DNA of 36,023 bases from Bradyrhizobium neotropicale. Lineage in GTDB: Bacteria > Pseudomonadota > Alphaproteobacteria > Rhizobiales > Xanthobacteraceae. Positions 7,129 through 14,191 of this stretch are shown here, one piece after another. The notes beneath the pieces are model-generated. The model saw only the letters and a list, made by a program, of their open reading frames with translations. It was not told the DNA's origin and made no database searches. The stretch is taken from positions 1-36,023 of the forward strand of contig NZ_LSEF01000057.1 of the NCBI RefSeq assembly GCF_001641695.1. The letters run 5' to 3'. Within the stretch, counting starts at the first letter, position 1, and each line of letters begins with the position of its first letter. The translations under genes were made by a program, and so were the position numbers.

Positions 7129-8256
7129 TTACTCTGACTTGGCTGGAGCGCGCGAGACTTGAACTTGCGGAATCTGGGCTTGTGCGATTTGGGCCGGGGA
7201 GGCAGGCGTCTGGATCAGGCTCTGGGCGAGGGCTGCGGCCGCGGGTGTCTCGCGCTGGAGCGACGAGGTCTGCTCCACCGCCGGCGCCATCGGCGCGGAC
7301 TGGCTCGCGCCCTGCACCGTGACCTGGCCGCGGCCGGTCACGACGCCGGTCAGCGTGCGCTTGGATTGCAGGTTGAGCACGCTGACGGTGTCGCCCTCGG
7401 CGCCGCTCTCGATCGCCTTGCCGCGCGTGGTGAGGTAGAGGCCGGGCACCTGGTAGATGATGGTGATGTTCTGATCGCGCTGCACGAAGTCGGGCTTGAC
7501 GATGTCGGCGACGCGGATCGGTGTGCCGGCCCGCATCGGACGGCGCAGCTGCATGCCGACGGTGCGGTCGCGCGAGGCGGGCTCCCCGATGACCTCCGCC
7601 TTCGGCCGGCGCTCCAGCGCGAGGTCGGAGGCCTTGAGCAGCTCGGCGCGCTCGATGTCGCGTGTGAGCACGGCGACCTCGACGGTCTCGATCGCGGTTC
7701 CGGTGAAGCGCAGCTTGGTCGGGGCCGGATTGTTGTCGTTGGCGATCTCGAAGCTGAGGTCGAAGCGGCCGCTGCGCGCATCGTAGCGGGTCGCGACCGG
7801 CTGGAGCGCGCCGGTGTTGGAGGCATCGAGCCGCAGCTCGGAGACGCCGCGGTCGAAGGTCACGGTGATGTTGGCGGCATCGCCGAGGCCGAAGCGGCGC
7901 TCCAGCGCCGAGGCGACTGCAAGCTCGAGGTCCTTGTTGGCGAAGGTGCGGGCGAGCCTGGTGACCGAGACCTCCTTGATGTCGCCGGTCATCACGCCGA
8001 TCACCTGTTTTGCGCGCAGCACCGCGAGGACTTGCGCAACCGGCAGCGCGCCGGTGGTGCCGAGGTCGGGCGAGCGGTAGACCGGGATCAGCGCGGCCGA
8101 GCCGGCGTTGTCGATGAGATCGCCGACCCGCACCACGTCGGAGGTAACGGTGACGCTCGCGCGCAGCGTCGGCGCCGCGATGCCGTCGTCGGCGGCCTGC
8201 GCCGGCAGCGCCAGCGCGGCGAGGATGGAGATGGTGGCAAGCGTCGTGCGGAGCAT
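7129..8256 (-). CDS. flgA: Flagellar basal-body P-ring formation chaperone FlgA
   Basis: A 375-residue periplasmic chaperone needed to assemble the FlgI P-ring. It has a signal peptide (LRTTLATISILAALALPAQA), an N-terminal region, and a SAF/FlgA domain at roughly residues 215-310 including RTVGMQLRRPMRAGTPIRVA and GLYLTTRGKAIESGAEGD. The protein is longer than enterobacterial FlgA (about 220 residues); about 65 residues of Ala/Gln/Pro-rich sequence follow the SAF domain. GTG 8265, ATG 8262 and ATG 8256 are all in frame; the last is chosen because GAGG sits 8 bases upstream. Placed between flgG and flgH in one operon. Confidence 0.92.
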   Translation of the reverse strand: MLRTTLATISILAALALPAQAADDGIAAPTLRASVTVTSDVVRVGDLIDNAGSAALIPVYRSPDLGTTGALPVAQVLAVLRAKQVIGVMTGDIKEVSVTRLARTFANKDLELAVASALERRFGLGDAANITVTFDRGVSELRLDASNTGALQPVATRYDARSGRFDLSFEIANDNNPAPTKLRFTGTAIETVEVAVLTRDIERAELLKASDLALERRPKAEVIGEPASRDRTVGMQLRRPMRAGTPIRVADIVKPDFVQRDQNITIIYQVPGLYLTTRGKAIESGAEGDTVSVLNLQSKRTLTGVVTGRGQVTVQGASQSAPMAPAVEQTSSLQRETPAAAALAQSLIQTPASPAQIAQAQIPQVQVSRAPAKSE

Positions 8257-8266
8257 CGTCATCACC

Positions 8267-9055
8267 TCAGCGGAACAGTGCCGTGGTCGATTGCATCATC
8301 TGGTCGGCGGCGCTGATCACCTTGGCGTTCATCTCGTAGGCGCGTTGGGCGGCGATCAGGTCGCTCATCTCCGAGACGACGTCGACATTGGCCTGCTCGA
8401 GGCTGCCTTGCGTGATGTTGCCGTATCCCTCGGCGGTCGCGGTGCCGTCCTGCGGCGGACCGGAGGAGGGCGTCTCGGTGAACTGATTGTTGCCGACCGG
8501 CTGCAGGCCGGCCTTGTTGATGAAGCGGGTGAGGCCGATCTGGCCGAGGATGGTCGAGCTCGACGAGCCCGGCAGCGTCACCGAGACCTGGCCCTGCACG
8601 TTGACGGTGAGACCCGAGGCGTTGTTCGGGATCGTGATCGTCGGCTGCACCGGGTTGCCCTGCGCGGTGACGATGCGGCCCTGGTTGTCCATCTGGAAGG
8701 TGCCGTCGCGGGTGTACTGGTAGGTGCCGTCGGGCATCAGGATCTTGAAGAAGCCTTCGCCCGAGATCGCGAGGTCGAGGTCGTTGCCGGTCTGCGACAG
8801 CGTGCCTTGCGTCATGCTGCGCGGCGTGCCGACGGTCTTGACGCCGCCGCCGATGTCGACGCCGACCGGCAGGATGGTGCCCTGGTCGGACGACTGCGCG
8901 CCGACGCGGCGGACGTGCTCGTAGATCAGGTCCTGGAACGAGGCGGTCTGCTTCTTGAAGCCGGTGGTGCGCAGGTTGGCGATGTTGTTGGAGATCACCT
9001 GAACGTTGAGTTCCTGTGCCGCCATTCCGGTCGCTGCGGTGTGAAGCGCCTGCAT
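8267..9055 (-). CDS. flgG: Flagellar distal rod protein FlgG
   Basis: A 262-residue rod protein exported by the flagellar type III system. The N-terminus MQALHTAATGMAAQELNVQV with NNIANLRTTGFKK is the conserved rod/hook N-terminal helix and ANxxTxGFK-type motif. DLAISGEGFFKI and YTRDGTFQMDNQGRIV are the core strands, and the C-terminus EQANVDVVSEMSDLIAAQRAYEMNAK is the FlgG/FlgF/FlgE terminal helix. Length matches the family (about 260). GGGAGA precedes the start. Second gene of the flgF-flgG-flgA-flgH operon. Confidence 0.96.
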   Translation of the reverse strand: MQALHTAATGMAAQELNVQVISNNIANLRTTGFKKQTASFQDLIYEHVRRVGAQSSDQGTILPVGVDIGGGVKTVGTPRSMTQGTLSQTGNDLDLAISGEGFFKILMPDGTYQYTRDGTFQMDNQGRIVTAQGNPVQPTITIPNNASGLTVNVQGQVSVTLPGSSSSTILGQIGLTRFINKAGLQPVGNNQFTETPSSGPPQDGTATAEGYGNITQGSLEQANVDVVSEMSDLIAAQRAYEMNAKVISAADQMMQSTTALFR

Positions 9056-9071
9056 GTCAGTTCTCCCCTAA

Positions 9072-9833
9072 TCAGGCCGGAACGTCGGCGAGCTTCTCGA
9101 TCGCCGATTTGTGGAGGTCGCTCTGCTGCTGCAGCAGGTTGGCGATGGCGGTGTAGCTGCGCATCACCTCGACCATCCGGCTCATCTCGCCGACCGCGTT
9201 GACGTTCGACTTCTCGATGTAGCCCTGCTGCACGGTGGATTTGGTGTCGGCCTGCTGGGTGGCGGAGCCGGCGCCATAGAGATTGGCGCCGAGCTTGGTC
9301 AGCTTGGCCGGATCGTCGAACGACACCATGCGGATCTTGCCGCGGATCGAATCGGTCTTTGCCGTACCCTCGAGCACGGTGACGGTGCCGTCCGGGGCGA
9401 CGTTGATGTCGTGGTCGGTCGGCTGGAAGGTGATCGGGCCGCCGGTGCCGAGCACGAGGTTGCCGTCGGAGGTGACGAGCTGGCCGGTGTTGTTGAGGGA
9501 GAACTTGCCGTCGCGGGTGTAGCTCTCGCCGCCATTGGTCTGCACGGCGAAATAGGCGTTGCCGTTGATCGCCATGTCGAGCGGGTTGTTGGTCGCCTCC
9601 ATCGGCCCCTGGCCGATGTCGCGGAAGGTGCCGCGGTCCTGCACATAGGAGACCCGGCGGTCGGACCCGAGGAAATTGTCTTCATGCGCGTTCGAGTTGA
9701 GGAACTCCTCGAACAGCGAATGATCGGCCTTGAAGCCGTTGGTATTGGCATTGGCGACGTTGTTGGCGATGACATCCATCTGCCGTTCCAACGTCATCTG
9801 CCGTGACAGGCCGATCAGAAGCGCGTTCTGCAT
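9072..9833 (-). CDS. flgF: Flagellar proximal rod protein FlgF
   Basis: A 253-residue rod protein. MQNALLIGLSRQMTLERQ with NVANANTNGFKADHSLF is the N-terminal rod signature. LDMAINGNAYFAVQT and YTRDGKFSLNNTGQLVT are core motifs, and SNVNAVGEMSRMVEVMRSY is the C-terminal helix. The first methionine of this signature at 9831-9833, preceded by GGGGAGA, is the start; an extra 15 residues encoded upstream look non-coding. First gene of the minus-strand operon and divergent from fliL across a 383-bp control region. Confidence 0.94.
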   Translation of the reverse strand: MQNALLIGLSRQMTLERQMDVIANNVANANTNGFKADHSLFEEFLNSNAHEDNFLGSDRRVSYVQDRGTFRDIGQGPMEATNNPLDMAINGNAYFAVQTNGGESYTRDGKFSLNNTGQLVTSDGNLVLGTGGPITFQPTDHDINVAPDGTVTVLEGTAKTDSIRGKIRMVSFDDPAKLTKLGANLYGAGSATQQADTKSTVQQGYIEKSNVNAVGEMSRMVEVMRSYTAIANLLQQQSDLHKSAIEKLADVPA

Positions 9834-10216
9834 CGGATGGTTCTCCCCTGATTGAGGCCTGCCTCGTCGCTCTCCCAAGCGCCTTGGCGGACCCCTTGAA
9901 CGAGACCATCAGGCTCTCCCAAACCGTCGGGTCTCGGCCCTTTCTCAGCGAAAGCCGTGCCAACTCAGAAAATCGCTTGATTACAATGGTTTGTGAATTT
10001 TTCGCCGGCGCCGGGAGGCGGCAGAAAGGTTCTGTTGACCATGTTTGCCCGGCAGATTTTTCCTAGCGACGGGCCGATCGAAAGGTTCCGTTAACCATTA
10101 TTACCGTAGCGTTTGCACGTAAGAGGAGCGCATTGCGCTGGGGCATTTGTATCGCGTCACTGTCTGCCAGGGGGCTTCGCTCTTACGACCCGTTAAGATG
10201 AGCGAGCCCGGCGACC
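9834..10216. other. Divergent control region between flgF and fliL
   Basis: A 383-bp gap with no credible gene on either strand and lower GC than its surroundings. It must hold the promoters of the flgFGAH and fliL-fliM operons. The only clear structure is the tandem 19-bp repeat at 10024-10098, reported separately. Confidence 0.7.
10024..10098 (+). promoter_or_regulatory. Tandem 19-bp repeat with CtrA-like half-sites
   Basis: GAAAGGTTCTGTTGACCAT (10024-10042) recurs 56 bp later as GAAAGGTTCCGTTAACCAT (10080-10098), with two differences in 19. The second copy holds TTAACCAT, the half-site recognised by CtrA in alphaproteobacteria, and the first holds the variant TTGACCAT. The location between divergent flagellar operons supports an operator role. 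The binding protein is inference. Confidence 0.6.
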
Positions 10217-10717
10217 ATGGCAGAGAACGAAGCGGAAGGCGGCGCAGCCGCTGAGGGCGCGGAAGCCGCTGCCCCGAAGAACAAGCTCAAGCTGATCATC
10301 ATGGCCGTCGGTCTGCTCGCTGTCCTCGGCGGCGGTGCCGCGACCTGGTTCTTCTTCTTCCGCCACGGGGACGACGAGCATCATGCCGAGGCGGCGCCTC
10401 CGCCGAAGCCGCCGGCCTTCGTCGATGTGCCCGACATGATGGTCAACCTCGCCGGCGCACCCGGCGAGCGCGTGCAATATCTGCGGCTGAAGATCGTGCT
10501 GGAGCTGAAGGAAGAGAAGCAGATCGAGGCGATCAAGCCGACGATGCCGCGCGTCACCGACATCTTCCAGACCTATGTCCGGGAACTGCGCCCCTCCGAC
10601 CTCAACGGCTCCGCCGGCATCTTCCGTCTCAAGGAGGAGTTGACCAAGCGCGTCAACGCAGCGGTCGCGCCGATTCAGGTCAGCGCGGTGCTGTTCAAGG
10701 AAGTCGTGGTACAGTGA
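10217..10717 (+). CDS. fliL: Flagellar basal body-associated protein FliL
   Basis: A 166-residue single-pass membrane protein that sits next to the motor and supports stator function. A short acidic/alanine-rich cytoplasmic start is followed by one membrane helix (about residues 25-48, LIIMAVGLLAVLGGGAATWF), a His/Glu/Pro-rich linker and the periplasmic FliL domain (FVDVPDMMVNLAG, YLRLKIVLELKEEKQIEAI, PRVTDIFQTYVRELRPSDLN, FRLKEELTKRVNA). Family length and order are normal. It is 18 bp upstream of fliM on the same strand, the usual fliL-fliM arrangement. Confidence 0.94.
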   Translation: MAENEAEGGAAAEGAEAAAPKNKLKLIIMAVGLLAVLGGGAATWFFFFRHGDDEHHAEAAPPPKPPAFVDVPDMMVNLAGAPGERVQYLRLKIVLELKEEKQIEAIKPTMPRVTDIFQTYVRELRPSDLNGSAGIFRLKEELTKRVNAAVAPIQVSAVLFKEVVVQ

Positions 10718-10735
10718 GGCTGATGGGCTAGCGCC

Positions 10736-11938
10736 ATGGCGGGCAACGATCAAGTCGACCAGGATGCCATAGCCGCCCAATGGGAGGCCTCGCTTGATTC
10801 CGAGGATCCCGCGGAGGCCGCGAAGGCTGCTGCCGAGAACGAACTATCCGAGACCATGGCCCTGCAATGGGCGGCCATGGTCGAGGACGGCAGCCGCGAT
10901 CTCGGCACCGGCAAGAACAGCGGCGAACGCGTGCTGTCGCAGGAGGAGATCGACAATCTCCTCGGCTTCGCGGTCGGCGACGTCACGCTGGACGACCATT
11001 CCGGCATCCGCGCCATCATCGATTCGGCGATGGTCTCCTACGAGCGTCTGCCGATGCTCGAAATCGTCTTCGACCGCCTGGTGCGGTTGCTGACGACGTC
11101 CTTGCGCAATTTCACCTCGGACAACGTCGAAGTCTCGCTCGACCGCATCACCTCGGTGCGCTTCGGCGACTACATGAACTCGATCCCGCTGCCGGCCGTG
11201 CTCTCGGTGTTCAAGGCCGAGGAGTGGGAAAACTTCGGCATGGCGGTGGTCGACTCCAACCTGATCTATTCGATGATCGACGTGCTGCTCGGCGGCCGTC
11301 GCGGTACGAGCCAGCTCCGCATCGAGGGCAGGCCCTACACCACGATCGAGACCGAGCTGGTCAAGCGCCTGGTCGAGGTGGTGCTGACCGACGCCGAGCA
11401 GGCGTTCCGGCCGCTGTCGCCGGTGACCTTCACGATCGATCGGCTCGAGACCAATCCGCGCTTTGCCGCGATCAGCCGGCCCGCCAACGCCGCGATCTTG
11501 GTGCGCCTGCGCATCGACATGGAAGATCGCGGCGGCAATATCGAGCTGTTGCTGCCCTACGCGACCATCGAGCCGATCCGGGGCGTCCTGCTCCAGATGT
11601 TCATGGGCGAAAAGTTCGGCCGCGACACGATCTGGGAAGGCCATTTCGCCACCGAGATTGCGCAGGCCGAGATCGCCGTCGATGCCGTGCTCTATGAGGC
11701 CGACATTCCGCTCAAGCAGCTGATGCGGCTGAAGGTCGGCGACACGCTGCCGCTCGAAATGCGCGCAGACGCCAACGTGAGCGTGCGCTGCGGCAACGTC
11801 ATGCTCACCGAGGGGCGGATGGGGCGGGTCGGCGACCGGGTCGCGATCCGCGTGACGAAACCCCTGCGCAAGCCAGGTACGACACTTGCGATGTTCGAGA
11901 AGGTGGACGAACAGAACAAGATGATGGAGGCCCCATGA
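10736..11938 (+). CDS. fliM: Flagellar motor switch protein FliM
   Basis: A 400-residue switch/C-ring protein that binds phosphorylated CheY and sets the direction of rotation. The conserved LSQEEIDNLL motif lies at residues 67-76 rather than at the N-terminus. It is preceded by an acidic, alanine-rich extension with two tryptophan-containing segments (AAQWEASL near 13-20 and ALQWAAMV near 42-49). The CheC-like middle domain includes ITSVRFGDYMNSIPLP and VVDSNLIYSMIDVLLGG. The C-terminal SPOA (FliN-like) domain carries LKVGDTLPLEM and MGRVGDRVAIRV. No fliN gene is in the window. The stop overlaps the next start as ATGA. Confidence 0.94.
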   Translation: MAGNDQVDQDAIAAQWEASLDSEDPAEAAKAAAENELSETMALQWAAMVEDGSRDLGTGKNSGERVLSQEEIDNLLGFAVGDVTLDDHSGIRAIIDSAMVSYERLPMLEIVFDRLVRLLTTSLRNFTSDNVEVSLDRITSVRFGDYMNSIPLPAVLSVFKAEEWENFGMAVVDSNLIYSMIDVLLGGRRGTSQLRIEGRPYTTIETELVKRLVEVVLTDAEQAFRPLSPVTFTIDRLETNPRFAAISRPANAAILVRLRIDMEDRGGNIELLLPYATIEPIRGVLLQMFMGEKFGRDTIWEGHFATEIAQAEIAVDAVLYEADIPLKQLMRLKVGDTLPLEMRADANVSVRCGNVMLTEGRMGRVGDRVAIRVTKPLRKPGTTLAMFEKVDEQNKMMEAP

Positions 11939-12381
11939 ACCACTCCCTGGGAATGGCGATCGAGACGCTGGTGGCTATCCTGCTGATGCTGACGATCGGC
12001 TACTGCATCCTGCTGAACAAGCGGCTGACGCGGCTGAAGGCGGATGAGCATTCGCTGAAGGCCGTTATCGCCGAGCTGATCACTGCGACCGAGATCGCCG
12101 AGCGTGCGATCGGCGGGCTGAAGCTCGCGGTGCGCGACGTCAACGAGAATCTCGGCAGCCAGCTCGCCGCCGCGACCCAGATGTCCGACCAGCTCTACAA
12201 GCAGCTCGGCGAGGCCGACAACGTGGTGCGCCGCCTCTCCAAGATCGCGATCGCCGCGCGCCCCGTGACCAATCCGGAAACGATCGCCGCGCCGGTGGCC
12301 AAGCCGTCCTCGGCGAAGGCGGTGGCGGCGGCGGCCGAAGCGTTCTCCGAGCGCAGGAAGTCCAATGGTCTGGCCGCATAA
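11935..12381 (+). CDS. DUF6468-type membrane-anchored motility-cluster protein
   Basis: A 148-residue protein with one N-terminal membrane helix (about residues 7-27, AIETLVAILLMLTIGYCILL). A helical, coiled-coil-prone cytoplasmic part follows (RLTRLKADEHSLKAVIAELI, IGGLKLAVRDVNENLGSQLA, LYKQLGEADNVVRRLSKIA), then an alanine-rich tail. I recognise it as the alphaproteobacterial family named DUF6468, which recurs between fliM and motE; no function is established as far as I know. It overlaps fliM by 4 bp (ATGA) and lies 9 bp before motE, so it is very likely co-translated with both. Its position argues for a role in the switch or stator. Confidence 0.85.
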   Translation: MNHSLGMAIETLVAILLMLTIGYCILLNKRLTRLKADEHSLKAVIAELITATEIAERAIGGLKLAVRDVNENLGSQLAAATQMSDQLYKQLGEADNVVRRLSKIAIAARPVTNPETIAAPVAKPSSAKAVAAAAEAFSERRKSNGLAA

Positions 12382-12390
12382 AGTGCAGGA

Positions 12391-13152
12391 ATGAAGTCCT
12401 TTCGTAATATCCGCGTCATTCCCGTCGTCCTGATTGCGGTCGCAGGTCTCGCCACGCTGAAGGTGGCCGGCCTCGTGATCAACGGCGGCTATGTGTTCGA
12501 TTACCAGCCGAAACCGACCAAGAAGTCCTGGGCGCAGGAGAATCTGAATTTCCCGACCGGGCGCGAGGATCCTGACATCACGGGATCGACGCATGGGGCG
12601 CCGAAAGAGGCCCCCAAGCCCGCCGCGCCCGAGACCAGGCCCGAGGGCGCGGTGATCAAGCCGGAGGAGGCCCAGCCGCAGGTCTCGGCCTCCGAGCGGG
12701 CGATCCTCGAACGGTTGCAGACGCGCCGCCAGGAGATCGAGGCCCGTCAGCGCGAGATCGATATCCGCGAGAGCCTGCTGAAGTCGGCCGAAAAGCGCAT
12801 CGAATCCAAGGTCGAGGAGATGAAGGCGGTGGAATCCCGCATCTCCGCGACCGCGGCCGAGCAGAAGGCCGCCGAGGCCCAGCGCATGAAAGGCCTCGTC
12901 ACCATGTATGAGGGCATGAAGCCGAAGGATGCCGCGCGGGTCTTCGATCGGCTCGAGATGAGCGTGCTGATCGAGATCGCCTCGCAGATCGCCCCGCGAA
13001 AGATGTCGGACATCATGGGACTGATGTCGCCGGAAGCCGCCGAGCGGCTGACGGTCGAGATGGCGCGCCGTGCCAACGGCGGCGGGGATCAGGCCGCTTC
13101 CGCGGCCGATCTCCCCAAGATCGATGGCAAGCCGACGCAAAAGCCGAACTGA
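12391..13152 (+). CDS. motE: MotE-family motility protein (MgtE N-domain-like)
   Basis: A 253-residue exported or membrane-anchored protein. It has a hydrophobic N-terminus (about residues 8-30), a Pro/Glu-rich linker, a long coiled coil (about residues 100-165, rich in RQEIEARQREIDIRE-type heptads) and a C-terminal MgtE-N-like helical domain (TMYEGMKPKDAARVFDRLEM, APRKMSDIMGLMSPEAAERL). In Sinorhizobium MotE is described as a periplasmic chaperone of MotC. No MotC-like gene is recognisable here, but a giant exported TPR protein begins about 1 kb downstream. Third gene after fliM and the DUF6468 gene, and probably part of that operon. Confidence 0.86.
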   Translation: MKSFRNIRVIPVVLIAVAGLATLKVAGLVINGGYVFDYQPKPTKKSWAQENLNFPTGREDPDITGSTHGAPKEAPKPAAPETRPEGAVIKPEEAQPQVSASERAILERLQTRRQEIEARQREIDIRESLLKSAEKRIESKVEEMKAVESRISATAAEQKAAEAQRMKGLVTMYEGMKPKDAARVFDRLEMSVLIEIASQIAPRKMSDIMGLMSPEAAERLTVEMARRANGGGDQAASAADLPKIDGKPTQKPN

Positions 13153-13162
13153 CGTCGCGCGT

Positions 13163-13417
13163 CTACTTCGCCGGCCGCGGCTGACCGCTCTGTGCGGCAA
13201 GCCTCGCAGTCGTCAAGTTGAGCAACGTCTTGCCGGGAAGCGCCGTCTTCAATTTTTGCCTGGCAACCGCCGCCTTCGTGACTCGGGTCACGAGATTGAG
13301 CGTGCTGTGGCAATCGGCGCATTCGTAGAGCTTCATGGCATATCCGCGAGACACTGGAACAATGGCCACCAGTGCTCTCGCCCTGCTGCACACAATGCAG
13401 TTGGCTTCTCCGCGCAT
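13163..13417 (-). CDS. Small two-CxxC putative zinc-binding protein
   Basis: An 84-residue protein with CIVC near residues 8-11 and CADC near 36-39, a spacing that could bind one zinc ion. The sequence between them (ALVAIVPVSRGYAMKLYE) and after them (STLNLVTRVTK) resembles the many short zinc-ribbon-like proteins of Bradyrhizobium. ATG 13415-13417 is chosen because a run of six G precedes it at a suitable distance; an in-frame start at 13471 would add 18 residues. It ends 10 bp from the motE stop in a convergent arrangement. Function unknown. Confidence 0.62.
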   Translation of the reverse strand: MRGEANCIVCSRARALVAIVPVSRGYAMKLYECADCHSTLNLVTRVTKAAVARQKLKTALPGKTLLNLTTARLAAQSGQPRPAK

Positions 13418-13701
13418 CGATCGACCCCCCAAGCTGACCAATCCGAATTTGCGTCGCGGCGACATCGTCAATGCAGTCTGAGTCGCTCATTGTCCGCAAC
13501 GAATCCGGGGTTGTGCGGGCGCGCGCAGCAACCGCATGAATTTGCCGTGCGCAGCAATTCACGCTGCGGCTGCGGTGATCGCGAGCTTCATCTTGTAGGG
13601 ATGCGATGAGTTGACGCGTGCAATTGTGAGCTGGAATACACTTGCCTTGAACGGAATATCTTAGGGTGAAGTATCCGCAATCAGCGTCGCGGGAGGGAGC
13701 A

Positions 13702-13893
13702 ATGAACCAGTGCTCGTCCGCAGCGGAACGCGCGATCGAGGCCGTCAACCGTCTGCTTATCGTCACATTGACGTACGCCTGGACAGCCACGCTGACCCAT
13801 CAGCACATCATGCTGCCCTTGGAGGAAGCCGAAGGCGAGCTTTCGTCGCAGGAGCATTCCGCCGCGGCGGATCTCGTCCGCAGACCGAATTAG
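13702..13893 (+). CDS. Small hypothetical protein with strong ribosome-binding site
   Basis: A 63-residue frame preceded by GGGAGGGAG four bases before the ATG. It has an amphipathic start (ERAIEAVNRLLIVTLTYAWT) and an acidic tail (LEEAEGELSSQEHSAA). The middle is hydrophobic enough to touch a membrane. I do not recognise a family. The support is the ribosome-binding site and the lack of a competing gene; composition gives only modest support. The longer in-frame start at 13666 has no such site. Confidence 0.45.
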   Translation: MNQCSSAAERAIEAVNRLLIVTLTYAWTATLTHQHIMLPLEEAEGELSSQEHSAAADLVRRPN

Positions 13894-13993
13894 AGAATAT
13901 TTCGCACCTTTGCCGCGGATTGCAATCACCCCGCGATGTCATGACGACCGGGCGGCCCATCCGGCCGGTGTCCGGGCGCGCGACGGCAGAGTG

Positions 13994-14008
13994 TTAACAA
14001 CCCCTTAA
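13994..14008 (+). promoter_or_regulatory. CtrA box 1 upstream of the TPR gene
   Basis: TTAACAACCCCTTAA is an exact TTAA-N7-TTAA match to the alphaproteobacterial CtrA recognition sequence. It lies 114 bp upstream of a second, nearly identical box. The surrounding 298-bp gap (13894-14191) contains no gene I can support. Confidence 0.7.
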
Positions 14009-14107
14009 GCGCCGGTTCCGCAGATTCGATGCGCCAACGCTTGAGCTCACAGCCGGGCGTCGCAACGCTGCGCCAAGTCACTGCCAAGTCAATTCGTCAA
14101 GACAGCA

Positions 14108-14122
14108 TTAACAAGTCCTTAA
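14108..14122 (+). promoter_or_regulatory. CtrA box 2 upstream of the TPR gene
   Basis: TTAACAAGTCCTTAA is an exact TTAA-N7-TTAA match that differs from box 1 at two of 15 positions. It lies 70 bp before the chosen ATG at 14192, a sensible promoter-region position. This argues against the TTG at 14123 as translation start, because that codon would abut the box. Confidence 0.72.
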
Positions 14123-14191
14123 TTGGCAAAACCTACAGTCGATGGCACGGGCCGGCGCCATTGCCGGCAAGGACTGTCGAACCCGGAAGAA

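Noticed and set aside
14123..14191. TTG at 14123 as the start of the giant TPR protein
   Set aside because: It directly abuts a perfect CtrA box, lacks a ribosome-binding site, and would place polar residues before the signal peptide. ATG 14192 is more sensible.
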